Origin: Hypomyces perniciosus
Lineage: Eukaryota > Ascomycota > Sordariomycetes > Hypocreales > Hypocreaceae
Direction of reading: 5' to 3'
DNA length: 64,000 nt
Assembly (NCBI GenBank): GCA_008477525.1
Contig: SPDT01000008.1
Span: 372,001 to 436,000 of the forward strand
Part shown: positions 44,310 through 57,071 of the stretch, piece after piece
Numbering within the stretch: the first letter of the stretch is position 1
How the letters are laid out: each line of letters opens with the position of its first letter
Position numbers and translations under genes: made by a program
The notes under the pieces: generated by a model
The model's database searches: none
Seen by the model: the letters and a program-made list of their open reading frames with translations, nothing else
What the model was told of the DNA's origin: nothing

Positions 44310-45341
44310 GATGGCGGATGCTGTTGGCTATACGCGCAGACTGTGGTAGTTGGTGTATGTAAAGAAAGGCAAGGCAGCTGAGGCGGGAGCTTGGATAAGG
44401 AGAAACGGGAAGATCGCAGGATCGATGCTTGGTGTTTCAAATGCGAAAACACTGGCAAGACCCCGACGCCGGAGCAGACAGAAGAGAAGACAAGAGAAGA
44501 GGAAGTTCAACGTCAAAGAATCGAAAGAGAAAAAATCTTCGTAACGGTCGTAGCAGTCGTGGCGTTTTGGTGGGAGAGATTTCGAGCTGTCGCGTGTCGC
44601 GCAGTCCCAAAGCTTTTGGCAGGTTGCAGGATCGTGCAGGTTTGATTGATGGCGCAAACGGCGGACAGCTCTCCAGCAGTCAGGCAACTTCGTTCTTATA
44701 TAAGCTGAGAGAGGGAACTGGCTTTGAATCGTGAGGGTCCTGAATCCGGAGCGGAAGCCTGCCCGTTTGGGGGGGTGATGAAACGAGGGCGAAAGGGGAA
44801 TCACCACGCCCCTTTGAACGAAGCCTCAGTTGGAAGAGAACGACATGGATGAATCCGGTCATCTGCTGGGGAAGCGGGGCACCTGCTTGAAGACATGCTG
44901 TCAGTCCAACAGGCCACCGCCACAGAAGGAGGGGTGTGCTGTGGCTGCGAATCAGGTACTTGTGTGTACTTTCCAGCTGTTGTCAAGTTTGTGGCTACTT
45001 TATGTGTACAAGATGAAGCACGTTCCACTGCGGGAGCCACAGCACCTGTATGTACGTACCTCCTCCACGTTGCCGCATGCGCCTCTGAGCTTCCATCATC
45101 CTCCATCTCATCATCAAGCCAACAAACCGCCTGACAAAGCATTCTCCAACCACCTGTTTCTGCTTCTTCCGTTGCTTGAGCGCGTTTAAGGCCTCCGGGA
45201 GGCTCATATTTCGTCCCTTTGTCTTCGTGATTGTCCACATTTGATGACTGCCTGAAGAATCGACGAATCATCCCTGTTGCTCCATTCAGTTGGTCGCTCG
45301 CCATCCCCAGATTCGACCCCACTAGGGAGAGCTCCTGAAGC
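44310..45341. promoter_or_regulatory. Shared divergent promoter region
   Basis: The 1,032 bases between the start codons of the STRAP-like gene (-) and DOA1 (+) contain no convincing gene. Both promoters must lie here. No specific factor site could be assigned by eye. Confidence 0.5.
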
Positions 45342-47792
45342 ATGGCTGAATTCAAGCTTTCAGCGCAACTGCTTGGCCATGAAGCTGATGTACGTATCCT
45401 TCTATCCTGCTGGTGAACTCTAAAATGCCATTTTTAATGTGTTCTAATCTTGTTATCACAGGTGCGCGCCGTGAGCTTTCCTTCCTCTGACGTAGTCCTG
45501 TCCGCCTCAAGAGACTGCTCTGTCCGACTATGGCGACGAACCCAGAACTCTCCTCCCTCCTTCGAAGGCGCACTTATTAGCCGTGGTTCTGAATACGTCA
45601 ACTCGTTAGCCTTCTTCCCCCCAAACAAAGATCATCAGGACGGGTTGGTCGTGTCCGGGGGCAAGGAGACCATCATCGAGGTCAAGGCACCGAGCCGATC
45701 AATTTCCGACAATGCCGAGCGACTACTTATCGGCCATTCCCACAACGTCTGCACTCTTGATGTCTCACCAGCAGGCACATACCTTGTCTCGGGAGGATGG
45801 GATGGCCAAGCTCGTGTCTGGAACCTGGGCACGTGGGAAACCGAGCTCACCCTCGGTGGTCACGAAGGCATGGCCGTCTGGAGCGTTGTTGCCTTGGACG
45901 AAACCACGGTGGTGACCGGCTGCGCCGATAAGAGCATCAGGGTATTCGATCTACGCCAATCAACAGGCGGCGAGGCCATGCCAAAGGCTACCATCTACAC
46001 TCCTGATGTCGTTCGAGCGCTGTGCAAGGTCCCAGCAGGTCACCCGAGCGGTGCCGACATTGCCAGCGCAAGTAACGATGGCACGTTGCGATTGTGGAAG
46101 TTGAATGGCCAACAAGTCAGCGAGCTGCACGGCCACGAGAGCTTTGTGTACAGTCTCACGAGCCTACCATCCGGCGAGCTAGTCAGCTCTGGAGAAGACC
46201 GAACGGTGAGAGTATGGAGAGGATCTGAGTGTGTCCAAACAATCACGCATCCAGCCATATCTGTGTGGACAGTTGCTGTAAACCCAGACACCGGTGATAT
46301 TGTCTCAGGAGCCAGTGACGGTGTTGCGCGAGTCTTCACAAGACGACCTGAGGCCGTAGCGGACCAACAGACGTTGAAGGAATTTGAAGACTCGGTCAAG
46401 GCGTCTTCAATTCCACAGCAACAGCTTGGTGGCATCAACAAGGAGAAGCTTCCAGGCCCAGAGTTCCTAACTACCAAGTCTGGTACCAAGGAGGGCCAGG
46501 TTCAGATGATTAAAGAGAGCAACGGCAATATCACGGCACACCAGTGGTCCATGGCTCAGCAGCAGTGGATTAATGTCGGCACAGTCGTGGATGCCGTTGG
46601 TAGCACAGGGAAAAAAGTCGAGTACAACGGACAATCATACGATTATGTCTTCGACGTTGATATTGAAGACGGAAAACCTCCACTAAAATTGCCTTATAAT
46701 CTGTCTGAGAACCCCTATGAGCGAGCAACCAAGTTCCTTAACGATAATGAACTTCCTCTGTCCTATCTTGACAACGTGGCCAATTTCATCACTGAAAACA
46801 CGAAGGGCGCTACTTTGGGTCAGTCAGCGCCGTCCACCGGACCTGACCCCTACGGCACAGAGTCTCGATATCGCCCAGGAGAGGCTTCGGAGTCTCAGCA
46901 GCCAAAGGTTCTGCCGCAAAAAGAGTATCTGAGCATATCTGCGGCCAAATATGAAGGTATGTGATTCCAAGTCAGCAACAATCTACAGTTCCTCCCCAAC
47001 TGACACTCGGCAGCCATGTTTAATAAAATCTTAAGCATTAACAAGACTATGGTGTCGTCTGGCCGCAAGGATGTTGCTCTTAACCCTGGAGAAGAAAGTA
47101 TCCTCCAGTCGTGTCGAGACGCTTTAGAGTCGTCCAAAGCCATACCCCCGAATTCACTTCCCATCATCGTCAAGATTGTCACACAATGGTCGTACTCGGA
47201 GCGATTAGCGGGCTTGGACTTGCTGCGTTGTGTGGCTAGGTTTCCTGCAGCAGCTCAGTTCACCGGCACGGAGAGTGAGAATGCGGTAGATCTAGCCATC
47301 GCTTCATCCATTCCGGGCGATTCTCCTCCAAACGAGAACGCGGCCATGATGGGAGTTCGAATCATTGTCAATCTGTTTGGCTCTGCAGATGGCCGCAGCC
47401 TAGCCAGTTCGCAGGCTGATAAGGCCATTTCACTGCTAGAACGAATCACGGGCGTCAAGGGGGGCGAGGCCATTGGCAAATTCAACCGGAACGTACTTAT
47501 TGCAGTAACGACTGCGGCAGTCAACTACTCGGTTCTCGTCAACAAGGAGAAGTTGTTGACGCCAGAGCAGCGTCGGCGGCTCACCGTTGTTCTGGGCGCC
47601 GTGCTCAAGGAGCAGACCGACTCGGAGGTTTTGTACCGTGCCTTGGTGGCACTTGGAACGATTCTGTCAACATCTAAGGATGAGGCAAAGAGTTTGGGTA
47701 TGTCGCCATGGGTAGAGGGAGCAGCAAGCAGGTGTTCAGAGGATAGGGTCAAGGAGGTTGCCAGCGAGTGTTTGAAGCTGATTCCACGGTAA
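45342..47792 (+). CDS. DOA1: DOA1/PLAA ubiquitin-binding WD40 protein
   Basis: Cofactor of the Cdc48/p97 ATPase that binds ubiquitin and supports ubiquitin recycling, sorting and mitochondrial or ribosome-linked degradation (known for yeast Doa1/Ufd3 and animal PLAA). Exons 45342-45389, 45462-46956 and 47014-47792 (introns 72 and 57 bases) give 773 residues. Domain order: WD40 propeller (about 5-310, with SASRDCSVRLW, SGGWDGQARVW, SASNDGTLRLW and SSGEDRTVRVW blades), PFU ubiquitin-binding domain (about 345-465, with GQVQMIKE, AHQWSMAQQQWINVG and YDYVFDVDIEDG), a polar linker, and the PUL armadillo-like domain (about 520-773), which binds Cdc48. The start is fixed by MAEFKLSAQLLGHEADVRAV spanning the first intron. 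It is convergent with the X325 gene downstream. Confidence 0.95.
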
Positions 47793-48466
47793 TTTGAGAC
47801 AGCACATTCACAACTGTGCATGGGTGATAGACGGCTTTCACAAGGATAGCTGTTCAAAACGAAGACGGCGGGATGAGCTAAAATAGAGGAGTGGTGATGG
47901 TTCATGACAAGGCCCAAGATCTTGACATAAATACGAAGACACGAGAGCTTTGCGTTGACGACATTACTGTTCGCCCTTTTGTTTACGATAATACAGACAC
48001 CCTTATTGATCTCAGGTTTCTCCGCAAAGTTTGCCAAGTTATGTGTCAAATATATACGAGAAGAGCAAGGGCTCAAACTATTTGAGTAATAGTACGGAGT
48101 AGATATGGACAGATAATAGTAGCCACGTCATGCTGACCTCGCTATCCCTGTCTCCTCCAAGTACATGGTTCTCCCACATCCTACTTGTAAAAGAGGAGGA
48201 GTCCCATTAATACCGAGCTCAAGTCAGAAGCCTTCAGCACCTTCATTCACCATAAAAAGTAAACTCATAAACAATACTTCATATACACCATAACCAACAA
48301 TGATGTTAATAAATGCCGCGACGGGCCTCATTAAAACGCCACTAAAACGCCGGGTTCCAGGTATGTCCCAAGTGGCCGAAATCTCGTCTTTGCGAGATGA
48401 ATAGTTTTGCAATGTACTCCGTAGGGAGGGTATTAATAAGGATAGTGGTGCTGCGTGCCGTCATGC
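47793..48466. other. Convergent intergenic region
   Basis: Holds the 3' ends of DOA1 (+) and the X325 gene (-). One TACGGAGTA at 48,092. No gene. Confidence 0.4.
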
Positions 48467-49292
48467 TTATAGCGCCATCCACACTGCGCCGACGATGAGC
48501 GGCAGCCAACCTGCCCAGCTGTACTTGCGCAACGATTCGACGGCTGAGGTCGCTGCCGGTACATCGAGCATGGGCTCCTTGGTGGTGATGGTGTATATGT
48601 CCGCAAAGCCTATATGGCTGGAGTTGAAGCAATTGGTCTCATTGACCTCGGCGATTCGGGGATCACCAGGCTCGGCGAAGATGATATCGACGCACTAAAT
48701 CACATCGTGTTAGTTTGGTTTGTCCACCCATCTGCATCTCGTTCTCCAGTCTGATATAGACTCACCGAGTACAGGGCAGCACCGTGCTGTGCCAACTCGA
48801 CGATCTGGATAGTGGCAAGTTGACCAGCGCTGACATTTGCGCCAACGGGTAGCGGGACCTGGGGCAGGCAGACGCTGCCCGGATAGGGGTTGTTGGTAGG
48901 TCCGAGAATCTGGAAGGGCTTGACCATAGGGTTGGACATGTTCGGGGGACCGCCATCGGGACCATCAGTGCCAAAGCCAAGATTGATCTGAGTCGAAGCC
49001 GTCAAATGGCCACGGAACCATCCAGGCTGCCAGGAAACGGCGCCTCCGGTGGTGGGCCAATACGTTCGGTTCTTGGTGGTTCCCGTGCCACCGCCTACAA
49101 GAAAGCAGAGTGTCAATCAGGCGGTTCACACCGAGTGAGTACGAGAAACTCACAAGGATACATCCATTGCATTCCATAGGGGAATTCGTCATTGGTAATG
49201 AGGTTATTGCCCCGCCAGCCCGGATAAACCATGACGATGTGCGAGGCTACGAGAGCCGCCCAGGCGAGGGCCAGGAATAGTGATGACCGCAT
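48467..49292 (-). CDS. X325/BIM1-like secreted copper-site protein, GPI-type
   Basis: A 231-residue secreted protein from exons 49292-49154, 49094-48766 and 48694-48467 (introns 59 and 71 bases). A signal peptide (MRSSLFLALAWAALVAS) is followed directly by His18. An N-terminal histidine after cleavage is the hallmark of the LPMO-like X325 family, which holds one copper ion. HIVMVYPGWRGNN and the following YPCGG match the family start. NRTYWPTTGGAVSW, QILGP and a late Cys pair fit as well. The C-terminus ends in a short hydrophobic tail (WAGWLPLIVGAVWMAL) preceded by small residues, typical of a GPI anchor signal. X325 proteins such as Cryptococcus Bim1 act in copper acquisition rather than sugar oxidation; assignment to that role is by family. 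Copper-dependent regulation was not visible. Confidence 0.88.
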
Positions 49293-50554
49293 GTTCGATA
49301 AGTGACTGTGTTTGCGCGCCGACTCGACGGAGAGAAATCAAGCTGCCGACGGTTTTGGAGATGGGTTCAAGCTTTATTTCGAAGCAGAACGGGGGTTAAC
49401 GATGGCCGTGGGTATCGGGGCGATGGATTGTTCGTGGCTCGTGTTGCAAGGCGAGTTTTGCGCCGGAGCTTACGATTCGTACAACCAAAGGCTCAGCCTT
49501 TTTGCCTCGAGCTCATAAAATCATGACTCTCCCAGAAAAGGAGATCAGAGCTACAGAGCAAGCGACGTCAGCAGCAGGAGAGACAGACAGACAGGTAGAA
49601 AAAAAAGAGGCGTGCGAACAGGCCGCATTTGGTCTTTAAGGCGGCCTCTGGAGGCCACAGACTGCAGTACCCGTATGCAACCAACAAGGAGCACTGCTGG
49701 GGCCCTCCCATGTCAACGAGAAGGGCCTTGCAGCCGCCGAATGCAACCGCCCAGACCAGTCGACGCCACCCGATAGAACCAAAGCAAGCGAATGTGTCTC
49801 GAGGTATGGAGCGAGGAACCATCGAAAAATGGCCGGCCATGTTCCCCACTGTGATTCGAGCAGACCCGGCGCGGAGCCGTCCAGTCAGATGGCCCAGAAG
49901 AGGTGGGAGTGCCACCAGAAGACCCCACTACATGTCTCTGCCTCTGCCTCTGCATTGGCACAGTGCATCTGTGAAAGCTGAGTCGGCCAATGGGGTGTTT
50001 GTGGCACCAGCCAGGCCTGATCTCGAGATGGTGGTTGGTCGATGCGAGTCGATTTAAGCGCCCGCGACCCTGGGCGCTCTGCGGGGCCAGCCGTTCGATG
50101 AATGGAGAGAATCAGCGGATTCCCGACTGCTAGCCAATGAGGGCTGGAATGCTGGCATCACTGCCGAGGCCGGGATGATGTGACTGTTGGTGCTAATCGG
50201 TGCTTCAGGCATATCACCTGTATGAGGTGCCGGGCGCTACGGAGTACGGAGTACGGAGTACGGAGCACGCAGCTCATGTTGGTGCTGACTGTGTGGGACG
50301 ATTTCTTTCGGAGGCTGTCGTGGTAGTACGAGTAGTACTAGGATCAAGTTGATGACTCTCGAGTGAGGGGATTACGAGTCGAGTGGCGACGGCCATCGGG
50401 ACCCGGAGCCAAGTGTTCCGCAGTACATAGTACAAGCACAAGCACAAGCACAAGCACAAGTACGAAGTATCCTGTAACCATCACCAACACGCATCACATG
50501 ACTCAAATGATTGACAATGCCAACCACGATTACCATCTCAATCGCCCTTTTCTA
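49293..50554. other. Intergenic, promoter of the X325 gene
   Basis: No gene. Contains four overlapping TACGGAG units at 50,238-50,265 and a (AAGCAC)n tract at 50,431-50,462. The 3' flank of the monooxygenase lies at the right end. Confidence 0.4.
50431..50462. repeat. Hexanucleotide repeat (AAGCAC)n
   Basis: About five consecutive AAGCAC units, ending in AAGTACGAAGTA, which merges with the TACGAAGTA word. Confidence 0.85.
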
Positions 50555-52530
50555 CTACTTCTCGCCATACCCATACAGTCCCTCCTCGAGCCCCTTGATC
50601 TGCAGCGCCAGCAACCGCGAGTAATACCGACAAAACGCCAGGTTTCCGCCATGGAACCAGAACCCCGGTTGTCCGCTCTGCTGCCAGATGGTCCTGAACT
50701 CTCCCTCGGCGTTGAATCCCCATACGTCGCCGACCCGATCCGCTACCGCGTCTCCGAATAGCTGTCGAGTCTGCGTCCGCATGTTAAGGTAGCCCGTTGC
50801 CAGCACTACCTCGTCTGCCTCCAGCTCTGAGCCATCCGCGAAACGCAGCCCGTGCGGGAGCACCTCGGTGACCTCTTGGCCTTGCTTCACCTTGATACGC
50901 CCGTCAACGATGAGCTGTGACGCACCGACGTCGATATAGTAGCCACCTCCGCGTTGGAAGTACTGGAAGAAAAGGCCTGCATCGTCTGGTCCCGCGTCCA
51001 GCTTGAAGCCGGCTCTCTTCAGGCCCTCCAACAGCTCCCGGTCGTGATCAGCCTGTAGTCTCGCCACTGAAACATGGATGGACTTGAACACGGCGGCCGG
51101 TATTCCGTACAGTAGCAGATCCGCATCGTCTACTGGCGGACCATCCTCCGAGTAGACACCCTTGAGCCCGTTCATGATGGCCTCGGAAGACACGACAGTG
51201 GTGCTTGACCGCTGCACGATGGTCACGTCGTAGCCCTTCTCGACAAAGTCCTGTGCAATATCGAGTGCCGAGTTGCACGAACCCACCACAACAGCCTTCT
51301 TGCCTTTGCCGTCCTCTCGGGCGCCCGAAAATTCCGAAGAATGGCAGATACGATCACCTTTGAAGCTTCCGATTCCCTTGAAATCAGGCTGATTCTTCTT
51401 ACCGGATTGGCCAGTTGCTTGGATAATGTGACGTGGGTGAAACGTTCGCGACTCAATTGTGCCATCATCCTTTCGCCGGTTAACCGTCACCGTCCACTCG
51501 CCCTTGTCCTCATCCCATTTGCTTTCCCCCACCTGCGTCCTCGTCCACACGTTGAGCTCAAGCAGGTTGGCATATGCCTCGAAGAATTGGGCTAGCTTAT
51601 CCTTTGGCGTGAACACAGGCCAGGTCGGTGGAAACTTAATGTATGGCATGTGGTCGTACCACACCGGGTCGTGAAGCACGAGTTGGTGATAGCGCTTCCG
51701 CCAGTTATCTCCCACGCGGTCATTTTGGTCAATGATGAGGGCATCGACGCCTAGCACTTTGAGCCTTGCCGCAGCTGTCAAACCAGCTTGTCCAGCGCCT
51801 ACCAGCAAACAAAGTATCAATCAGCCTTGTCCCAAGAAATGGTAAGTGGAAAGAGAAAGTGTTGAAGCCCCTTACCTATTATGAGTACCGTTGGCTCGCC
51901 ACCATTGTTGAAATCTGCCTCGAGGGCCCTTCGTTGCAACCAGTTCTTCCGTCCCTGCTTCTCCCCGTGTTCAACCCCCACTGGCCGTTTCTCGCCCACC
52001 CTCTCCTCGTGTCCCTTGAGGTCCCGAAGGCTTGTGTAAATTGTGAAAATCTTCCAGGTGCCGTCGTCTTCCACGAGGCGGACAACGCCTTCACCCACGC
52101 CAATTGCTGTTTCGAGGGTGAAGACGAACTGGACACCAAACACTTTTCCTTCCCCGTCCAGAGGGGCCACGGCCGGTGCTCTAACAGCAGAGCTTGTATC
52201 CAGAGCGATGGCTTTCAAGCGGAACCCATCTCGAGAGCGAGCAGAGCTCTGAAGGAAGTCAAGGATGGTTTGGGAGCCTTGAAGAGTACGAAACTCCCAT
52301 GACACGGCAAGATGGTCTCGCCAATAGCCCTGCTCCACAAACAGCTTGGAAACAGCCTCGTAGTCGGCTTGGGTCAGTGCTTTGTTAAAGGCATTCACCA
52401 GGGTACTGGCTACATTGTTTGGATCGATTTCGGTCGTGGAAGTTGTCTTGGACGGAGTCGGAAACTTGGCCGGCGTGATGTTGATGGACTCAGGGAGGGG
52501 ATGCGGCCTCAATGGGACAGCAGCAGCCAT
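50555..52530 (-). CDS. Flavin-containing monooxygenase with NTF2-like N-terminus
   Basis: FAD/NADPH-dependent oxidase, 632 residues from exons 52530-51876 and 51798-50555 (intron 77 bases). Residues about 40-165 form an NTF2/SnoaL-like cone domain without recognisable catalytic motif. The flavin part follows: G219-A-G-Q-A-G (FAD Rossmann), D-N-W-R-K-R-Y (248-255), the FMO signature F364-KGDRIC-H371-SSE-F375, the NADPH loop GSCNSA (391-396), and LATGYLN near residue 550. The intron splits the first glycine motif, which fixes the junction. The domain pair is common in fungal FMO-like proteins that hydroxylate or oxidise small lipophilic substrates; substrate unknown. Start is the ATG at 52528-52530 (MAAAVPL); the upstream in-frame extension lacks an ATG. 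Confidence 0.9.
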
Positions 52531-54256
52531 GATGAAGAATAGAGAGTATGCTAGACAGGTCAGGTAAGTGTGGACGTACAATTAGACTGATGGGTGAGGG
52601 GTACAGATAGGTAGGCAAATATATAATATATATATATATACGGAGTATGCAGCAGAACGGGTATGAATCCTTCCTCCCCGCACCCGCATACACGCAATAC
52701 CCAGAGACTTGCAAGTTGTGGCGTTAACACAACCCCAGATGATACAAGTACCGTTTGAAAATACTAGTATATAAATTATTATATTGTTACCCAAATAGGA
52801 AACACGCAACAACCCCCAAAGACCTTGGTATGTCTCTTTTGGGTAGTATTTTGATGTCTTGTGGATTTTACGAAGTACTACATTAACCAAGTTTCAACAA
52901 AAGAATACGGCGTGGGTCTTGTGCCGCGCTTACATTTGTAATCTTGGGTGATATGTACTCTAATTTGTACTCGTCCCTTTAGATTCAAAGGAATACGCCG
53001 AGTTGGACAGCTCTGCTCATTTGTCCATCATACACCCACATGCAAGAGATATACAGCCAAGAGCGGGGTTCTCACTCTTCGGGCATTTACCTCCCTGTAC
53101 GAAGTATTTCCCATTAACTTCCACATTGGTATCTAGATAATACTATCTGTACTGGTATTAACCTCGCTGCTTTGACCTTGTCAATAGATACATTCCTGTT
53201 TTCTAGTAGTAGTATCCGTATCTTATTCACGCACACTTACATAGAGAGCTGCTAGTTGGTGCTGCTAGCTAGTGCTGCCCCTCACCTTCACATGAGGAGA
53301 CGGAGGATCGGCTATGCTGGAGTAAGAGTATGAGGATGACGGGATTCCATCGCAATTCTCCATATAAGTCGTCGGATCCACCAACAAGGAGGACTCATCA
53401 CGAATTGGTAATGGCGCATATGCAGCCTCTGCTTCGGTTAAGCGCTTTAGCGGTAATAACGCCGTACTCGTAGTATGAACGGATGTATTCTCACCGGTGC
53501 GGAGTAAACACACTTGATTAAGCACATAAATACTCCGTACCCTCGGAGTAATTATCTAACCGATAAGAGCAGTGTTTGGAACTTTTACTACATTGCATTA
53601 GTAGTATCTGAAGAGTAAAGAGCTTGGACTTATTCTACACTTCGATATGAACTATTATGGAGTTCAAATATAAGGCGTTTATATTACAGGGCTTGGAATT
53701 TTTTGTATCATGGTTCTGCAGTGGCAGTTTGGGAATTTGAATATGCCAGGAGTCGCTACTTCGTACATATATCCAACACTGGCGTTTTATGGATTTTCCT
53801 CAGAACGATAGCCTTTAAATAAATTTGATAATGTTAAACTTGCAGTACGAAGTAGTGTCTACTTGCAGTCATGGTAAATGGCAGGGATGTTCCTAAATAA
53901 TTAGGATGCAATGCCCGTAATGTCTAGCGCTAACCAACCAGACAGCTACCGCCCGTGAATCTATGTGCTATGAAAACCATATTCCACAGCAGTTTTTGGC
54001 ATTCAGAGCGGGGAATACCTTCAGGGGGCAATATCTGTATTACCGTATTTAAACATCCACGCTCGGGTAAAAGGAGAGGGCGAACTCAGACTCCCAAAAT
54101 ATTATGCTATGCTGTGAGACGGGGACCGTTACAATAGATTAATCACATCAGCTTAATTGTCGGGCTTCGCCCGCTTGACTACCTATTTACAAGGCCGAAC
54201 CACCCGCGGCCGCTTCACTACCCTTATCTTTAGGGACTACCGGTATGGTGATTAGA
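52531..54256. other. Gene-poor stretch upstream of the monooxygenase
   Basis: Moderately A+T-rich, with TA-dinucleotide runs near 52,621-52,640, and copies of TACTCCGTA and TACGAAGTA-type words (52,639; 52,869; 53,098; 53,531; 53,758; 53,846). No domain seen in any frame. Confidence 0.4.
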
Positions 54257-54580
54257 CATCATCCACCAGCATCCTCTCCGCCTGCTTGGCCTTGGCCTTG
54301 CCTTTGTCCTTGCCACCCCCGTCTACCTTGCCGACAACATTGATGTCGCCGAACACGACTACCCCGCTTGTCTGTCGGCTGAGAGATATATACCTACATT
54401 AAGGCGATTTTTATTTGGTGAAGCCGGGATTGGGGCTAGCAGTACCCATAAATTATAATAAGCACCGAGATCTTGCCTTCTTGACCCTGGAAGGAGTCGA
54501 CAGTGGGCGCGTCCCGCTTCCCCACATAGCACTAAAAATGGGTGGTGTGACATGGGTGGCTTGCTGAAGAATGGAGCAGC
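54257..54580 (-). pseudogene. SF1 (Upf1-like) helicase C-terminal relic
   Basis: On the minus strand, pieces of the last helicase block appear in two frames. First is DAPTVDSFQGQEG (SF1 motif V-like, near 54,500), then GFTKNKNRLNVG-type sequence (54,410-54,440), then GVVVFGDINVVGKV and a Lys-rich tail ending in a stop at 54,257. A frame change lies between the first and later pieces, and no upstream Walker A/B part was found. I call it a truncated pseudogene. Fungal genomes carry many such helicases, some in mobile elements. Confidence 0.5.
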
Positions 54581-57071
54581 GATCAGTTACTACCGAAGCA
54601 AACTTGACGTTTGACGTTGCTACGAGTTCTTATAATAGAATTGAATATAATGAGAGGATAATGGAGCTAGAGGCTGCGCTATATTCATGAGAAGCCACAG
54701 CAGTGACATGCACGACAAGCTAACCACTTACACCACTTGCAGCCTCGACATCAGCTCACATCTTATCCTTGCGCCCCGAACCTCCATCTAAGTGGTAGCA
54801 AGAAGACTCAGCCAATCTTCTGGGGCATTGAAATCATGGTGCGTCTGAGCTACGGCTGGACCAAATGATCAGCTTTGCCGCCATGGGTTCCAATGGAAGA
54901 AGTGAAGCGTGTGTTCCCGAGTCTTCTCTACTTGTTGTAAGGCCCTGAGGGGACGGGTGAGCTCCCCTGGGTCGAGTGCCGAGGGCCTCCTCTTACGGGG
55001 GCAGCTGTAGTATAGTACCTCTGGAGCGAGATGGGCACATTCTGGTATCTGCTTGAGGAGGGAACCCGGGTAGCCTGAGTCCCCATCATGGTCATTGGCC
55101 AACCCAAGATGCCCGCGTGGTATGGACAGTGGTTCCTGGTTGAGTTTAACGCACCGGTTTCTACCCCCTCCCCTACCCCCTACCCCCTTCAAGAGAACCA
55201 ACACCATGTCGGCCATTACAACTTGTTGAGGTCATCCACCTTCAAGAGATTGCCGTTATGGGATTGTCTGGACAAGAGTCACTTATCATGACATGTCAAC
55301 AGATGTAAGTAATTGTTTCATAGTATACTTCGGATCTTTGCATCTTTTTTTCTTTAATTTGTATTGTTTATCTACGTGTATTAGTCGGATGTAGCTCCCA
55401 GTCTTGCTTCGTCACTTACACGTCGCAACGTATACTGATAGTCTTTTCAGGACTACCGGCCCGCTTCCCGCCCGTGTCCAAGCTGCTCTCCTCCACGACT
55501 TCGGCAATGCCCAATGTCATGACCTGATCCGATTCGTCCAACACGAGCGATCCCTCTTACTCGCCCAGTCATCTCCAAGTAATGACACGACAAGCGCTGT
55601 CAAGACTCCCACGAGTAAGTTGAACCCGAGTGAGTAACAGAGCTTTGCTAACATGGTAAGGCACGCGAACTACAAGGAGCTCCGAGTCAGTATTCCAGGA
55701 AGTTCTGGAAACACCAAGCAATGTTGGAAATTGGTGGGAATTGTTGGAATTTGAGGAATTTGAAGCTACAAGGGATATTGTTATGCATATACGAGTCTAG
55801 GTGCCCTTGCCTGCGGTGTCTCGATAGGCGGCCTTTGCTAGCAGCGCCTGCCAATGATATTTGCTTCGATGCCATAGACAGTGTCTATTGTAAGGCTGTA
55901 AGGGCGGACGTATATCGCTCCGTTGGTGTTGGCAAATATCCGGCTCCGATAATTGTCCACCCAACAGACATATGATGCCTACCGATTAGATACTGGCAGT
56001 AGTTCGCTGAGTAATGGAATCAGTGCTATTGCAGCAGTTAAAGTGCACTGCAGACTACTCCGTACTCCATACTCAATGTCGCGAAGATGCCGCGACCAGC
56101 TCCATTGTTAAATTAGTCACTACTTACAGGTCTATACTACTTTGTAGTTGAGATAGCATAAACGTTGGACTGCCATAGCTCCTTAAGCTATTACTCTCCC
56201 ACATTTTGACATATTCTTATGCTGTAATGGGCTTGATCAACGGTCGCGAGACCTTGATACTGACCATATGTCGCGGCGGGGTTCAACTCCTACGATGAAC
56301 CTTTTTTTATTTCTTCTTTTCCTTTTTTTCTCACATTATCTGGCCAGCTTACAGAGTAGAATACTTGGATTTTTCTAGATATTACGATTATGATTACCGC
56401 CTGTGGACACAGTTCCGGATGGCCAGTTGCCTGTTCTATATGTACCATCGTGAGGTCTATACTGGCCCTGCCTTCGAATATGGCCCGATAGAGCCAATTT
56501 ATAGTGGATGATTGTATGACGGGGGATTTAAAAGGGATTGCCTAGTATTCCGCACCCCAAAGATACTTGCCATTTATATATAAAACGCGCACAAATGCAA
56601 AGTACCTCCTGCACGATGCCCCACCAAGTTAAGTGCATATGACTCATTAACTTTCGCGACTTTGTAGTCCGTTTAAATTAATTGATATTAAATCCATTAT
56701 TGCAGACTAATATTATTGAATTTTAGTATATAAATAAAGTAGTCAATAAAATCGAATCTAGCAATAAATCCTCAAGCTATACTGTTTCCTGAATGCTAGA
56801 TATTATATAGAGTGTATCCTGCTCTTGTCGCTTGCGATAGTGAGGTGTTATACTTGGGGTGCGGAATAGTCAATCCCAAAAATTTGATGGTGTTGACCTG
56901 TGCAACCCCCCCAATGTCAAATCTACCCTAAACCTCAACTTCACATATGAAAAGTTGAGACTTGAGCGCTCTGCAAGTTTATCCACGAGTATTCTACATA
57001 TCAGAGATTGTGCTAGAGATTGAGAGCCCAAGTCGATAATACGTATCTTGCTCCCACATCTTTTCATCCCA
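54581..57071. other. Gene-poor stretch, 2.5 kb
   Basis: Short frames on both strands (for example plus 55,404-55,637 and 55,721-55,975) show no domain. The promoter and 5' untranslated region of the SRR1-domain gene lie at the right end. TACTCCGTA at 56,056. Confidence 0.4.

Noticed and set aside
56221..56315. Possible tRNA (GGGTTCAACTCC followed by a T-run)
   Set aside because: No matching acceptor stem or D-arm upstream at the right distance; only a T-loop-like word is present.
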